A model generated the notes under the pieces. The model was not told the origin of the DNA, searched no databases, and saw only the letters and a list, made by a program, of their open reading frames with translations. A program made the position numbers and the translations under genes. This document shows positions 15,966 through 25,671 of a DNA stretch of 36,099 nt, in pieces (position 1 is the stretch's first letter; each line of letters opens with the position of its first letter). This DNA is from Oscillospiraceae bacterium (GTDB lineage Bacteria > Bacillota > Clostridia > Saccharofermentanales > Saccharofermentanaceae). Where the stretch lies: positions 1 to 36,099 of the forward strand of contig CACYRM010000008.1 in NCBI GenBank assembly GCA_902776845.1, in the 5' to 3' direction.

Positions 15966-18953
15966 TCAGAAAACGATCTCAACCTTATGTGTCTTTCCGT
16001 CCGTTGCGACAGGAAGCAGAGTGCCCTCAACGGCCTCACCGTCGAGCATTACCTTTATGCCGTCCTGGGCGCGGATAAATCCTTCGGGCTTGGTGATATG
16101 GATATCGTAAGCCGTTCCGGAGATCGACACCTTGACATCGAGTCTCTTATCACTCTGTCTGAGGATCGGTTCGACCCTTAAGCCTTCGCTCGTGAACTCA
16201 ATGCCGAAGCACTGGAAGAGCGAGAGAAGGAGCCATGTTGACGTGCCTGACAAAGTAGGTCCGATATTCTCACCGGTCTGGCTGTTGTTGTACTGTGTGC
16301 ACCATCTGGGGTTGCCGCATGTAACGAAAGGCGTCTTCAATGTATTGTAAGGAAGTATCTTGTCGATGATCCAGTAAGCGGTATCGGCAAGTCTTGAAGC
16401 AAGAGCCTCATCCTTAACAGTCTTTGCAGCGCCGAGCATGGCAGAGCATGCCATCATGTTCGCATGCTTGAATACACCGCCGTTCTCACGGTCACCCGGA
16501 TAATAAAGCGCGACGTCGATCTTGGGAGCGATCCTCGGATAGTCAACTGTCGAGCAGAGTCTGAATCCGTAAGGTGTCTTAAGATACTTGTCGAGCGAAT
16601 CGAGCATTGTATTGATCTCTTCCTCGGAAGCAACTCCGGCCAGGAGCGACCATGAGAAACTGTTAAGGAAGTATGTGCCGGGATGTCCTGCCTCGACAGC
16701 AAGTCCGTCACCCTGGGCACCGAGATAAGAGATGTCCGTTCTGTCTTTTCTGTTGAAGAGGACTCTGCAGTAGAAGTCGCCCTTCCAGCAGTTCTCACGG
16801 AGATTGGCAGCAAGCTTGTCTGAGAGCGCCTTGATGCTGTCAGCATCAGGATCGCCGGTCTTTCTGAACATTGTCTCGGCGGCATCAAGAGCTACCTTCA
16901 AAAGGAATCCGTTCATTACAGACTCGGAGAATTCGGAGTCGAAAGGAACATCGCCGTATGCCTTGCCGTTTGCAGCAAGCTGCTCTTTATACTCAGCGAC
17001 CTTGTCCTTGCCGGAGATCGCATCGGGATCGACTCTTAAGCAGTCATTCCAGTCAGCACGGTCAATGAGCGGGATTCCGTGCTTTCCGAGAGATATCCTG
17101 CCGCTGTACATAAGGATAGCCTTGATCGTATCCTTGAGCTTGCGCTTAACGCCCGCATCAGTCTTCCTGGCCTTTGTGCCGGCCATGACGAATTCCTCTT
17201 CAAGGAAAGCGTAATCGTCTGTGAGGCCCAGATATCTGTCCAGAGCCTGAAGGAGCCAGAGTCCGTCGTCGGACCACCAGCCGGGCTCTTTGCCGATCCA
17301 GTAGAAGTTGTGGTTAGTATAACCGTCCTCGTATACGTTTTCGATCCAGCCGGCGAGCATCTTCTTAACAAAACCGGTATTTCCCATGCCTGCGAAATAG
17401 TACATGGAAGCGAAGATATCCTGGATCTCTCTGAAGCCGATCTCACGGTAACCCTTCTGTGTCCAGTCAAGTGATCTCGAGACAAATGTCTGGTAGAAAA
17501 CCTGGAAAGGAAGGTTGTTGTTGACGTATGCCTCAAAGTTCTTGTCATCGTGTGAGATCTTCATGTAGTTGGCATACTTGCCGGCAAAGCCGATAACGTC
17601 CTCAAGGTCTCTTGCAAGATTTGCGGGGTCCTTGATGTACTCTGCAACTGCCTCAACCTCCTCAGCGGGAGTCTTGTCCACAACAAACTTGTCGTTTACG
17701 CAGTCTGAGGAAAGGCATGTGATGTTGTCGACACGAACGGAGCCGTTTGCCTTGACCGTGAAAGGTGTGGAAGTCGCGAAGAATCCGGGGCCTTTTCTTG
17801 AAGGTCTTGAAGCGAGAGGATAAATGAATTCAGGCTTGGCAAGACTTCCGGAACCTACGAAATCAGCATATCTGCATGCGTACTGGTCCGCGAAAACATC
17901 GCCGTCGCCGGTGTGAACGACCGTCTCGTTGAATCTGATATCACCCTTTGTTCCGTTGGGGTTGGGATCTGCGCTTACGGCGCGGATCTCATTATTCTCA
18001 TTAAAGAAAACCTGTGATTCGCCGACTACAGTGGTAAAGATAACGTCTTCTGAAAGAGCGTGTGTCTGCTTTGTACCGAACATGCCGGTGCAGACCACTC
18101 TGAGATCCCTGTCTTCGGAAGCCGTATTCTCAATGTCAATGAGCTGCGCTTCGCAGGCTACGGGCAGGCCCTCTCTCTGGGGAACGATGAAGATCGTTCT
18201 CCTGACCTTGAGGCCGCATGAAAGCTCATAGCTGATAACGGTCCTGTTCTGTGAATGGACGGTGCTGATCTTTTCAAGACCGTCGGCAATAGCATTGCCT
18301 GACCAGAAGATCTGCTTGCCGTTCTCAACGATATAGAACTGTCTGTTAGCCGGGAAACCGTTCTCTTCAGGAAGATAATCCCATCTTGTGGCAAGGACCT
18401 GTGTATCGGCGTGTGATCTGAAAGAACCGCCGCCCAAAGCATCTACTGTGCTCTTAGGTGTTGACTGGAGAGGAAAATCGAAATCAATACGGTTGCCGAT
18501 GAGCATATTCGTATAGTAATGGGGACCCGGTGAGGGAGTGGAGGGATCAAAGGTGAGTTCGCCTTTTTCGTTTAATTCGCCGCCCCATGTCTCTGTGCTG
18601 CTGATCAGCTCGGCGCATCTGTTGATGACAGCTTCGTCAAAGTCCGCGTCCGAGACAGCTCCGCCCTTCTCAGTCAGAGCCTTTATTCCGTTTCCGCTCT
18701 TTACGAGAAGAATGCTTATGCCTTCATTTACGGTCTTTGTGAACTGCCCGAAAATAACATCATCAGAAGCAAGGATATTTACTGCCATGCTGTCAAAGCC
18801 CAGGCCGGAAATACCGATAACGACCGGTTCTTTGCCGAAACGGACATACTGCGCGGAGATTCCGCCCTGTGTATTGTCAGCTCCGAATTTGCTTATCAAA
18901 AGCTCTTTAGCGGAACATCTTTCTCCTCTAGCTTTTTCGCCGATGTAACCCAT
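15966..18953 (-). CDS. GH94 cellodextrin phosphorylase
   Basis: Splits beta-1,4-cello-oligosaccharides with phosphate into glucose 1-phosphate and a shorter chain, saving ATP relative to hydrolysis. The 995-residue protein aligns by eye through its whole length with clostridial cellodextrin phosphorylase: PGPHYYTNMLIGNR, FRSHADTQVLATR, EENGFPANRQFY, KGYREIGFREIQD, NHNFYWIGK, and the catalytic block ADWNDC at 633-638. No signal peptide is present, so it is cytoplasmic. The start at 18953 has GGAGG 6 nt upstream; the open frame to 19007 has no such signal. It follows the cellobiose phosphorylase gene by 124 nt. A related GH94 specificity (for example beta-1,3) cannot be excluded. Confidence 0.9.
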   Translation of the reverse strand: MGYIGEKARGERCSAKELLISKFGADNTQGGISAQYVRFGKEPVVIGISGLGFDSMAVNILASDDVIFGQFTKTVNEGISILLVKSGNGIKALTEKGGAVSDADFDEAVINRCAELISSTETWGGELNEKGELTFDPSTPSPGPHYYTNMLIGNRIDFDFPLQSTPKSTVDALGGGSFRSHADTQVLATRWDYLPEENGFPANRQFYIVENGKQIFWSGNAIADGLEKISTVHSQNRTVISYELSCGLKVRRTIFIVPQREGLPVACEAQLIDIENTASEDRDLRVVCTGMFGTKQTHALSEDVIFTTVVGESQVFFNENNEIRAVSADPNPNGTKGDIRFNETVVHTGDGDVFADQYACRYADFVGSGSLAKPEFIYPLASRPSRKGPGFFATSTPFTVKANGSVRVDNITCLSSDCVNDKFVVDKTPAEEVEAVAEYIKDPANLARDLEDVIGFAGKYANYMKISHDDKNFEAYVNNNLPFQVFYQTFVSRSLDWTQKGYREIGFREIQDIFASMYYFAGMGNTGFVKKMLAGWIENVYEDGYTNHNFYWIGKEPGWWSDDGLWLLQALDRYLGLTDDYAFLEEEFVMAGTKARKTDAGVKRKLKDTIKAILMYSGRISLGKHGIPLIDRADWNDCLRVDPDAISGKDKVAEYKEQLAANGKAYGDVPFDSEFSESVMNGFLLKVALDAAETMFRKTGDPDADSIKALSDKLAANLRENCWKGDFYCRVLFNRKDRTDISYLGAQGDGLAVEAGHPGTYFLNSFSWSLLAGVASEEEINTMLDSLDKYLKTPYGFRLCSTVDYPRIAPKIDVALYYPGDRENGGVFKHANMMACSAMLGAAKTVKDEALASRLADTAYWIIDKILPYNTLKTPFVTCGNPRWCTQYNNSQTGENIGPTLSGTSTWLLLSLFQCFGIEFTSEGLRVEPILRQSDKRLDVKVSISGTAYDIHITKPEGFIRAQDGIKVMLDGEAVEGTLLPVATDGKTHKVEIVF

Positions 18954-18999
18954 AATGATCCTCCAATGGATTAAAAATATATGTCTGTTTTCAGCAAGT

Positions 19000-19030
19000 A
19001 ACCCCACGGGTCAGAAATGACTGCGGGGTT
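19000..19030 (-). other. Intercistronic stem-loop between the two GH94 genes
   Basis: AACCCC/GGGGTT arms (plus 19000-19005, 19025-19030) enclose an inner GTCA/TGAC stem with an AT-rich loop. No U-tract follows, so it is better seen as an mRNA-stability or processing element than as a terminator. Confidence 0.5.
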
Positions 19031-19054
19031 CTGCTTTCAGTTAATGACTTTGAC

Positions 19055-19075
19055 TCCCGTTAAGGGAACCCGGGA
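19055..19075 (-). other. Short stem just past the cellobiose phosphorylase stop
   Basis: TCCCG/CGGGA arms enclose 11 nt, immediately downstream of the stop codon at 19078. No U-tract follows. Together with 19000-19030 it could protect the 3' end of the upstream message. Confidence 0.35.
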
Positions 19076-19077
19076 TC

Positions 19078-21567
19078 TTACCCGAGAACTACCTCGACCT
19101 TGTGAGTCTTACCGTCGCCTGCAACAGGAACTACGCAGCCGTCGATCTCATTTCCGTCAACGGTAAGCTTCTTAACGCCCTTGCAGACATGGCCGGGATT
19201 CTTGATCTCGATCTCATATACATCGCCTCTGAACTTACGGACAACACTGAATCCGTCCCATGCGGAAGGAATGGAGGGATCGACTCTCAAACCGTCAAAC
19301 TCAGGCTTAACGCCGAGGATGTACTGGGAGATGGCAACCATATTCCATGCGGCAGTACCGGTGAGCCAGGAATTCTTGCCCTGACCGAAGTTCTTGGCAT
19401 CCTTGCCGCCGATCATCTGACCGTAAACATAAGGTTCGGTCTTATGGATATCAGATGTCTCTTCGGTGAATGCGGGAGCGATCTTTGAGTAATACTCAAA
19501 TGCCTTTTCGCCTCTTCCGGCATAAGCCTCGGCACAGATGATCCATGCGTTGTTGTGTGTGAAGATACCTGCGTTCTCCTTATATCCGCCCGGATATGTG
19601 GAGATCTCGCCGTACTGAATGTAGTACTTTGTGAATGCAGGGTTGTTGAGAACAAGACCATACTCGCAGTTGAGATACTTGTCGATGGAGTTGAGGGTCT
19701 TGATGTCAGCTCCGACATCCTTGCCGATCTCGGACATAACAGCAAAGCCCTGGGGTTCGATGAAGATCTTACCCTCTTCACACTCATGTGAGCCCATCTT
19801 CTCGCCGTTGGCATCATAAGCTCTTAAGAACCACTCACCGTCAAATGCGGATTCCATGGTATTCTTCTTCATCTTGTCGATCTCAGCCTGAGCCTTGGCA
19901 GCCTCATCAGCCTTGCCGAGGTGCTCGAGGATACCGACGTAAGCGGGACCAGTGTATGTGAAGAGAGCTGCAACGAATACGGATTCCGCGATCTTGGAAT
20001 AACCGCCCTCTGCCTTGAACTTCGGATTGGTGTATGTCTGGAAAGATTCACCGGGTGTGTCGGAGAAGCATGACAGGTTGATACAGTCATTCCAGTCGGC
20101 ACGCATTGCGAGAGGCAGTCCGTGAGGTCCGAGGTTATTAACGATGTGATAGAAGGAAACTTTGAGGTGCTCGAGCATTGTGTGCTTGCCTTCCGGATCG
20201 TCATCGAAAGGAACATTCGCGTCGAGGATGCCCCAGTCGCCTGTTTCCTTGATGTATGCCGCAACGGACATGATCATCCAGAGCGGATCGTCGGAGAAGT
20301 CGCCGCCGATGTCGGCATTGCCCTTCTTTGTAAGAGGCTGGTACTGGTGATAGCATCCGCCGTCTGAAAGCTGTGTTGAAGCGATATCGATGAGTCTTGC
20401 TCTTGCACGGTCAGGGATCTGGTGAACAAATCCGAGGATATCCTGGTTGGAATCCCTGAAACCCATACCGCGGCCGATACCGGACTCAAAGTAGGATGCG
20501 GAACGTGAAAGGTTGAATGTTACCATGCACTGATACTGGTTCCAGATGTTGACCATGCGGTTGACCTTGTCATCAGGTGTATCAACCTTATAGATGCTGA
20601 GGAGGTTCTCCCATGTCGTGCGGAGCTCTTCAAGTCCTGCAGCAACCTTTTCAGGTGTGTTGTACTTGTCGATCATGGCATATGCCTTCTCCTTGTTGAG
20701 GACCCATGCCTCTCTGGTAAGGAGATCTGCGGGCTTCTCTGCCGCAAACTTCTTATCCTGCGGATTCTCGGCATAGCCTAAGATATAGATCAGGGTCTTG
20801 CTCTCACCGGGCGCGAGAGTGATCTTCTTGTAATGTGAAGCGATCGGAGACCAGCCGTCTGCGAAGGAATTTGAAGCCTTGCCTGCTTTGACTGTCTCAG
20901 GGTTATCCCAGCCGTTGTAGATGCTTCCGAGGAAAGCGTCACGGTCTGTATCGTAACCGTCGATAGAATCGTTTACCGTATAGAAAGCGTAGTGATTACG
21001 TCTGTCTCTGTACTCGGTAACGTGATAGATCGTTGAACCTTCGATCTCAACACGTCCTGTCGAGAAGTTTCTCTGGAAGTTTGTGCAGTCATCCTGGGCA
21101 TCCCAGAGACACCATTCAGCCATTGAGAATAATGAAAAGTCCTTTGCTTCGGAACTGTCGTTTGTAAGAACAACCTGCTGGACTTCTCCGTCGTAGTTCT
21201 GGGGAACGAAGAATGTAACTTCAGCCTGAAGGCCGTTCTTCTTACCCTTTATGACCGTATAGCCCATACCGTGACGGCACTCATATTCGTCAAGCTCGGT
21301 CTTGACCGGAGACCAGCCGGGATTCCACACAGTACCGTTGTCGTTGATGTAGAAATAGCGGCCGCCCATATCCAGAGGAACGTTGTTGTAGCGGTAACGC
21401 GTGATCCTTCTGAGCCTTGCGTCCATATAGAAGCTGTAGCCGCCGGCTGTGTTGGAGATCAGGGAGAAAAAGCCCTGGTTGCCGAGATAGTTGATCCACG
21501 GATAAGGTGTTTTGGGAGTGTTGATTACGTATTCTTTTCTTAAATCGTCGAAATGCCCGAATTTCAT
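19078..21567 (-). CDS. GH94 cellobiose phosphorylase
   Basis: Converts cellobiose and phosphate to alpha-glucose 1-phosphate and glucose in the cytoplasm. The 829-residue protein is close to clostridial cellobiose phosphorylase from the first residues ([35 protein letters not shown]) to the end ([11 protein letters not shown]). Shared blocks include [30 protein letters not shown], the ADWND segment at 490-494 carrying the catalytic acid, and [23 protein letters not shown] is 9 nt before the ATG. The 170-nt region upstream is AT-rich with a TAGAAT -10-like element at about -50 but no good -35, and a few TTGA/TCAA inverted half-sites that could bind a regulator. Confidence 0.95.
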   Translation of the reverse strand: MKFGHFDDLRKEYVINTPKTPYPWINYLGNQGFFSLISNTAGGYSFYMDARLRRITRYRYNNVPLDMGGRYFYINDNGTVWNPGWSPVKTELDEYECRHGMGYTVIKGKKNGLQAEVTFFVPQNYDGEVQQVVLTNDSSEAKDFSLFSMAEWCLWDAQDDCTNFQRNFSTGRVEIEGSTIYHVTEYRDRRNHYAFYTVNDSIDGYDTDRDAFLGSIYNGWDNPETVKAGKASNSFADGWSPIASHYKKITLAPGESKTLIYILGYAENPQDKKFAAEKPADLLTREAWVLNKEKAYAMIDKYNTPEKVAAGLEELRTTWENLLSIYKVDTPDDKVNRMVNIWNQYQCMVTFNLSRSASYFESGIGRGMGFRDSNQDILGFVHQIPDRARARLIDIASTQLSDGGCYHQYQPLTKKGNADIGGDFSDDPLWMIMSVAAYIKETGDWGILDANVPFDDDPEGKHTMLEHLKVSFYHIVNNLGPHGLPLAMRADWNDCINLSCFSDTPGESFQTYTNPKFKAEGGYSKIAESVFVAALFTYTGPAYVGILEHLGKADEAAKAQAEIDKMKKNTMESAFDGEWFLRAYDANGEKMGSHECEEGKIFIEPQGFAVMSEIGKDVGADIKTLNSIDKYLNCEYGLVLNNPAFTKYYIQYGEISTYPGGYKENAGIFTHNNAWIICAEAYAGRGEKAFEYYSKIAPAFTEETSDIHKTEPYVYGQMIGGKDAKNFGQGKNSWLTGTAAWNMVAISQYILGVKPEFDGLRVDPSIPSAWDGFSVVRKFRGDVYEIEIKNPGHVCKGVKKLTVDGNEIDGCVVPVAGDGKTHKVEVVLG

Positions 21568-21734
21568 GTTGTAAGCCTCCGCTTTATATTAATAAATACC
21601 TAATCATTCTACACTATCCGTTTGACGTTTTGAACAAATCAAATATAAACATTCTATGTCTTATGTAATATTTTTGTCTTTATTCAGGCATTCCCTGCTC
21701 ATGTCCTCAAAATCCGTCAGGACAGTTTTTCCCT

Positions 21735-21771
21735 GATGAAAAGAGGCTGCCTTTCCGGGGGCAGCCTCTGA
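21735..21771 (-). terminator. Rho-independent terminator after the solute-binding protein gene
   Basis: A perfect 10-bp stem (AGAGGCTGCC / GGCAGCCTCT, plus 21742-21751 and 21760-21769, 8-nt loop) is followed on the minus strand by TTTC. It also has A-rich sequence on the other side. It isolates the binding-protein gene from the GH94 genes. Confidence 0.85.
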
Positions 21772-21795
21772 AAAAAGCAAATATCCGTGGCAGTC

Positions 21796-23193
21796 CTATG
21801 TTCCGCCGTCCCCTGTCACCTGCTCTTTGAATCCCTCCTCAGCTTCCGCGACAGTCTCATACGCGCCTTCGCAATAGGCACCGACAGCAGCTCTGAAAGC
21901 AATATCATATTTGTCATCACCGGGCATCATGTGCGATGCGTCCGCATTCAGCGCGCTGTGAAGAAGGACCGGATAAGGATTCTGTCCTCCGAGCCAGTCA
22001 AGACAGAAACTGTCGTCCGCTGCAGCCTCCGTCATAAGCTTAACGCTGTTAACAAATTCGCCTCTGCCGACCATATCATTAAGGTTATCCTCATTGATGC
22101 ATACAGCCCGGATGATCTCAGCCGCAGTTGTTTTCTTGTCACAGTATTTGGATGCCATTACCCAGGTTCCCCCGCTGAAATAGTCAGCAGGTCCCGTTGT
22201 AATGCCCCAGTCGCCGGTCGTCGGATTCACATCCGTGCCTTCACCCGGATCGAGCGCAAGCTGGTATTCGGCAAACTGCAGGGAACCCCAATATGAGACA
22301 ACGCTCCTGTCAGACATCCTGTCCTTCCAGGAATCTGACCATTTCTCCGCCGAAAAAGTAAGATCATCGGTATAGAGCTTCTTCGCAAAATCGAAAAGCT
22401 CTTCGATATCCGGATCGAAATATATATCCCCGTCCATGATCCATTCACTGTCACGGCCGGAAACAAATGCGTCATAGATCTCGGTATATCCTGAGACCAG
22501 CTTGACAGAGCCTTCCGATGCTTTATTCACCTTTTCCGCGGATTCCATGACCGCATCCCAGGTGGCAAATGATCCGGCAAGCGCTTCCGGATCGGAAGTC
22601 CCGAGATATTCCTCGGCAAGTGATCTTTCATAAAAGACGCCGCAGGGACAAGCTTTCCAGGCAAGGCCCTTAACCACGCCGTTGTCATCACTTGCGAATC
22701 TGAGCGTGTAATCAAACATTCCGGTACACTCGGCATAGTCAATGCCGAGATCGTTAATAGCTATCGTATTGTCCGATGCCAGATATTTTCTGGCATACGC
22801 GGCATCACATGTGAAAATATCCGGAGCGCCGTAACCGTCGGAAAGGACAGCATCAAGCTTCTGCTGGTAATCGGCGCTGTCGTTGACCTCGATAAAATCG
22901 TAATCATCAGACGTAATGCCCGCATACTTCTCGGCAAGGCTCACAAATTCGGAATTGTGGCCATAGATCATTATCTTGCCGGAATCTTCATCTTTCGCAT
23001 CCGCGACCGTCAGTTCCCTGTAGCCCTTGAGATCATCCTGGATCACCGTTTCCACGGGCTGCTCAGACTCTGTCTGTTCCGCCGCGGAGATCTCTGAACT
23101 TTGGGATGTGTCTGATGCCGGCCGGCTGCACGATACAGCTGTCACTGCCATAACGGAAGACAGCAGCAACGCAATCATTTTTTCCCTTTTCAT
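21796..23193 (-). CDS. Sugar-type ABC transporter substrate-binding lipoprotein
   Basis: A 465-residue extracellular solute-binding protein. The N-terminus has Lys/Arg, a hydrophobic core and a lipobox (AVSC), followed by a Ser/Gln/Glu-rich tether, so it is a lipoprotein on the outer membrane face. The body resembles carbohydrate-binding family 1 proteins (GAPDIFTCDAAYARKYL, VKGLAWKACPCGVFYERSLAEEYLG, FSGGTWVMASKYC). The start at 23193 has GAGGA 8 nt upstream; an upstream in-frame GTG at 23208 overlaps that site. No permease or ATPase gene is adjacent. The neighbouring cellobiose and cellodextrin phosphorylases make a cello-oligosaccharide ligand possible, but that is inference. Confidence 0.87.
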   Translation of the reverse strand: MKREKMIALLLSSVMAVTAVSCSRPASDTSQSSEISAAEQTESEQPVETVIQDDLKGYRELTVADAKDEDSGKIMIYGHNSEFVSLAEKYAGITSDDYDFIEVNDSADYQQKLDAVLSDGYGAPDIFTCDAAYARKYLASDNTIAINDLGIDYAECTGMFDYTLRFASDDNGVVKGLAWKACPCGVFYERSLAEEYLGTSDPEALAGSFATWDAVMESAEKVNKASEGSVKLVSGYTEIYDAFVSGRDSEWIMDGDIYFDPDIEELFDFAKKLYTDDLTFSAEKWSDSWKDRMSDRSVVSYWGSLQFAEYQLALDPGEGTDVNPTTGDWGITTGPADYFSGGTWVMASKYCDKKTTAAEIIRAVCINEDNLNDMVGRGEFVNSVKLMTEAAADDSFCLDWLGGQNPYPVLLHSALNADASHMMPGDDKYDIAFRAAVGAYCEGAYETVAEAEEGFKEQVTGDGGT

Positions 23194-23210
23194 CCTATTA
23201 ATCCTCACAA

Positions 23211-23230
23211 TAAATATTCATGAATATTTA
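23211..23230. promoter_or_regulatory. Perfect 20-bp palindrome, candidate operator
   Basis: TAAATATTCATGAATATTTA is a perfect palindrome. It spans the predicted transcription start and the first 20 nt of the leader of the solute-binding protein gene, between the -10 at 23238-23243 and the ribosome binding site. Position and symmetry suit a dimeric repressor. No regulator gene is adjacent. Confidence 0.65.
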
Positions 23231-23237
23231 CGCGAGC

Positions 23238-23266
23238 ATTTTATTACAGATCACATAGAACTTCAA
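23238..23266 (-). promoter_or_regulatory. Promoter of the solute-binding protein gene
   Basis: On the minus strand TTGAAG (plus 23261-23266), a 17-nt spacer and TAAAAT (plus 23238-23243). Transcription should begin near 23231, directly at the palindrome. Confidence 0.7.
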
Positions 23267-23339
23267 TCAAAGTCTATGCAATTGCTCAAAATTGCCGCAT
23301 GAGGTTTAGGCAGTTTGGATAAACGTTATTCCCTGCCGG

Positions 23340-24407
23340 TCAGATGAAGAAAACTGATGTTCCGTAGCGGTTAAAGAAATCGGCATAAGCGCTGATATCG
23401 ATCACAGCAGTGTAGATAACACCTTCGGACACACCGTAAACAGTGGCAAAAGTACTGCCGGAATTGTCTGCCGCGACCGGGCCGGGCGCAACATACAAAA
23501 CCTCTATATCAGATGCTGAAGGGATCTTAACAGCCTCAGTCTCCACAGTAGTCTCGACAGTCTCGTCCGTTCTCTGTGTTGCTGCAGGAGTTGCGGTAGG
23601 TGTTGGGATAGGCTGTGCTTTGAGGGTATTCTCAAGACCCTTCTTAAGAGCATCTTCAAGACCTGCGGGATCCTTGCTGATCGTAGTGTAATTGATGTAC
23701 TGGCCCGAAAGCATATCAAAGCTTGCAAAATCAATTACGGTTGCCTCATCGGATTCAACACCTTTAACCTCATATACCATGAGGACTGAAAGAACACGTC
23801 CGTTTGTCGTATAACGGAAATCGACATTAACAGCTGAAGGGATCTCAACTACACCGGTGAGATTAAATTCAGCCTTTGCTTTGGCGATAACCCTGTTATA
23901 TGCGCCTTCAGCTTCAGCATAGAAACCGTCAACTATGATATTGATCGAATCCCTGACAGTCTCATTAGCTGCTTTAGTTACGACCAGTCTGTTTCCTTCA
24001 AATGTCGCGAAAAGAGCCGTATTGTCATCGGAATATGTCTTTTCTCCGAACTCCTCAACAGTCACGGTAAAGACATCAGTCAGGTCGATATCCGTATATT
24101 CAGAGAAATCAACACGCTGCGGCAGCGGAGTGGGGGTAGGAGTCGGCGTGGATGTGGCCGTAGGAGTTGGGGTGGGAGTGTCCTTCTCGGCAACAGTGGT
24201 CTCGGTTGCAGAAGTCTCCTCCGTCACGGTGGTTTCCGTTGTCTCCTTCTCGGTCTCTCTTACGGTCTGGCTCGTAAAGGCATTCCCGAGATCGCTTATT
24301 CCCTGACCCAGTTCGTCAGTATTTATCGAACAAGCGGCAAGAAGTGTTGTAACCATGCCTGCCGAAAGCAATAAAGCTGCGAGTCTGTTCCCTTCAAGCT
24401 TTTTCAT
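23340..24407 (-). CDS. Thr/Pro-rich lipoprotein of unknown function
   Basis: A 355-residue secreted lipoprotein. The signal peptide ends in the lipobox LAAC with C26 as the lipidated residue. Residues 51-97 are a Thr/Glu then Thr/Pro repeat tether (TPTPTPTATSTPTPTPTP). A globular part follows with alternating strands. The stretch around VDFRYTTNGRVLSVLMVYEV and the FDMLSGQYINYTTI segment recall the DUF3298/DUF4163-type domains of RsiV and PdaC, but the likeness is weak. A second PTPTATP linker precedes a C-terminal strand-rich tail. A GGAGG lies 7 nt upstream of the ATG at 24407. No catalytic motif is evident. Confidence 0.75.
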   Translation of the reverse strand: MKKLEGNRLAALLLSAGMVTTLLAACSINTDELGQGISDLGNAFTSQTVRETEKETTETTVTEETSATETTVAEKDTPTPTPTATSTPTPTPTPLPQRVDFSEYTDIDLTDVFTVTVEEFGEKTYSDDNTALFATFEGNRLVVTKAANETVRDSINIIVDGFYAEAEGAYNRVIAKAKAEFNLTGVVEIPSAVNVDFRYTTNGRVLSVLMVYEVKGVESDEATVIDFASFDMLSGQYINYTTISKDPAGLEDALKKGLENTLKAQPIPTPTATPAATQRTDETVETTVETEAVKIPSASDIEVLYVAPGPVAADNSGSTFATVYGVSEGVIYTAVIDISAYADFFNRYGTSVFFI

Positions 24408-24517
24408 TTCTCATACCTCCAAAAGTTAATCTAATCCTTATAATCTGTCCGTTTGTTATAGTTTTATTCCGTTCGGCTTAAAGCCGCATAAGACCATTAT
24501 ATCCCACTTTTCTCTTA

Positions 24518-25585
24518 TTACGGCAATATGATGTTTTCCCTGTTTACCGCAACGGAGATTACCAGCCCCTGAACCGACGCTGATCTGCGCATCAAAAGCG
24601 CTCCCTCATTGCTTGCGAGGAATGCGAGCGACGCTGAAGTATCAGACCTTTTATCCGGAGCGAATGTCATTTCCATCGGGACTCTGGCTTTGGAGCGCCT
24701 GTCCGAATCAAAGGAAACCACTTCCGCGCCTAGTTCTTCAGCTATACCCCTGATTATCTCACTGTCTTTTGCCGAATAAGTGGAAGCGACACTTGCCACC
24801 GCCTCGGGGTTCAGAAGATGCTTTATCAGGGATTTCCTCACAGATTGACGGCAGTATCCGGGATCTGTCTTGGTCCTGATCTCTATACCGATACTCAGAT
24901 TCCTTGGAACAAGTATCAGATTCCTTTCATCTTTTTCATCGCCTAAATATGTGCAGGTAATGAAAACGGACGGTTCGGTCTTTCCTTCCTTTGCCGCTTT
25001 ATACTGCTTTATGAAATCGTCCCTCATCTCATAAGGATAGCTGTGCAGATAGTAAGTCATCGGATCGATGACGGAATCGGCAAACATGACCGGAAGATCC
25101 GTATAAACATTGATCTTTCCGCCGCTCTGGATCTTATTGTTCACGCTTTCGAAAACGCTGCCGTCACTGACCGACATATTATACCGTGATACAAGACCCG
25201 TCAGGTCACTCGTTGTCTCTGTCTCGCCTTCAAATCCGGAAAAGCAGAAAGGTCCCAGAGCCTTTACGACTGCGGAATAAACCTCATCCGTTCCCTTTTC
25301 ATAGAACTTGCTGCCCCTTCTGAGGACCGCGGCATATCTGCCTTCGGGTGATACGGCGATCACGGGAAGGTCACGGGTCTTATCGGTTATAGTCTTTTCC
25401 ATAGAACGGATCGCCGCTTCAAGCGGAAGGACTATTACAACGGCACATTCAGTCTCGCCCTCGGCCAGAACGAAGCTTCCGGTTATAAGCTCCGCAGCCG
25501 AGACGAATCTTCCGCCGATGTCATCTATCAGCTTCTGTCCTGTAACCTTCGCTTTCGGGGATTTGCCATAACATATGATATACAT
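24518..25585 (-). CDS. Divergent CbiG-like (cobalt-precorrin 5A hydrolase family) protein
   Basis: A 355-residue protein with the three-part layout of CbiG. An N-terminal region (1-90) includes the VVIVLPLEAAIRSMEK and DLPVIAVSPEGRYAAVLRRG segments. A middle region includes TSDLTGLVSRYNMSV and VNNKIQSGGKINVYTDLP. A C-terminal region starts at about 226 (LVPRNLSIGIEIRTKTD), then RQSVRKSLIKHLL, VASVASTYSAKDSEIIRGIAEELGAEVVSF. CbiG opens the delta-lactone ring during anaerobic cobalamin synthesis. The usual Gly-rich SGHxGGAN motif after the first domain is not recognisable here, and no other corrinoid gene is nearby. It may therefore have a different role. Relationship inferred by eye from motif order. 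Confidence 0.6.
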   Translation of the reverse strand: MYIICYGKSPKAKVTGQKLIDDIGGRFVSAAELITGSFVLAEGETECAVVIVLPLEAAIRSMEKTITDKTRDLPVIAVSPEGRYAAVLRRGSKFYEKGTDEVYSAVVKALGPFCFSGFEGETETTSDLTGLVSRYNMSVSDGSVFESVNNKIQSGGKINVYTDLPVMFADSVIDPMTYYLHSYPYEMRDDFIKQYKAAKEGKTEPSVFITCTYLGDEKDERNLILVPRNLSIGIEIRTKTDPGYCRQSVRKSLIKHLLNPEAVASVASTYSAKDSEIIRGIAEELGAEVVSFDSDRRSKARVPMEMTFAPDKRSDTSASLAFLASNEGALLMRRSASVQGLVISVAVNRENIILP

Positions 25586-25671
25586 AGGCCGGTACCGCTT
25601 TCATATTTACTGATATAACAATAACACTCTTTTGATAAAATTATCCCAAACATATTTCGGAGGAAAAACAC

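Noticed and set aside
21590..21660. Possible CcpA cre site upstream of cellobiose phosphorylase
   Set aside because: The best ACGT-centred stretch (AAAACGTCAAACGG) has too many mismatches to the cre consensus.
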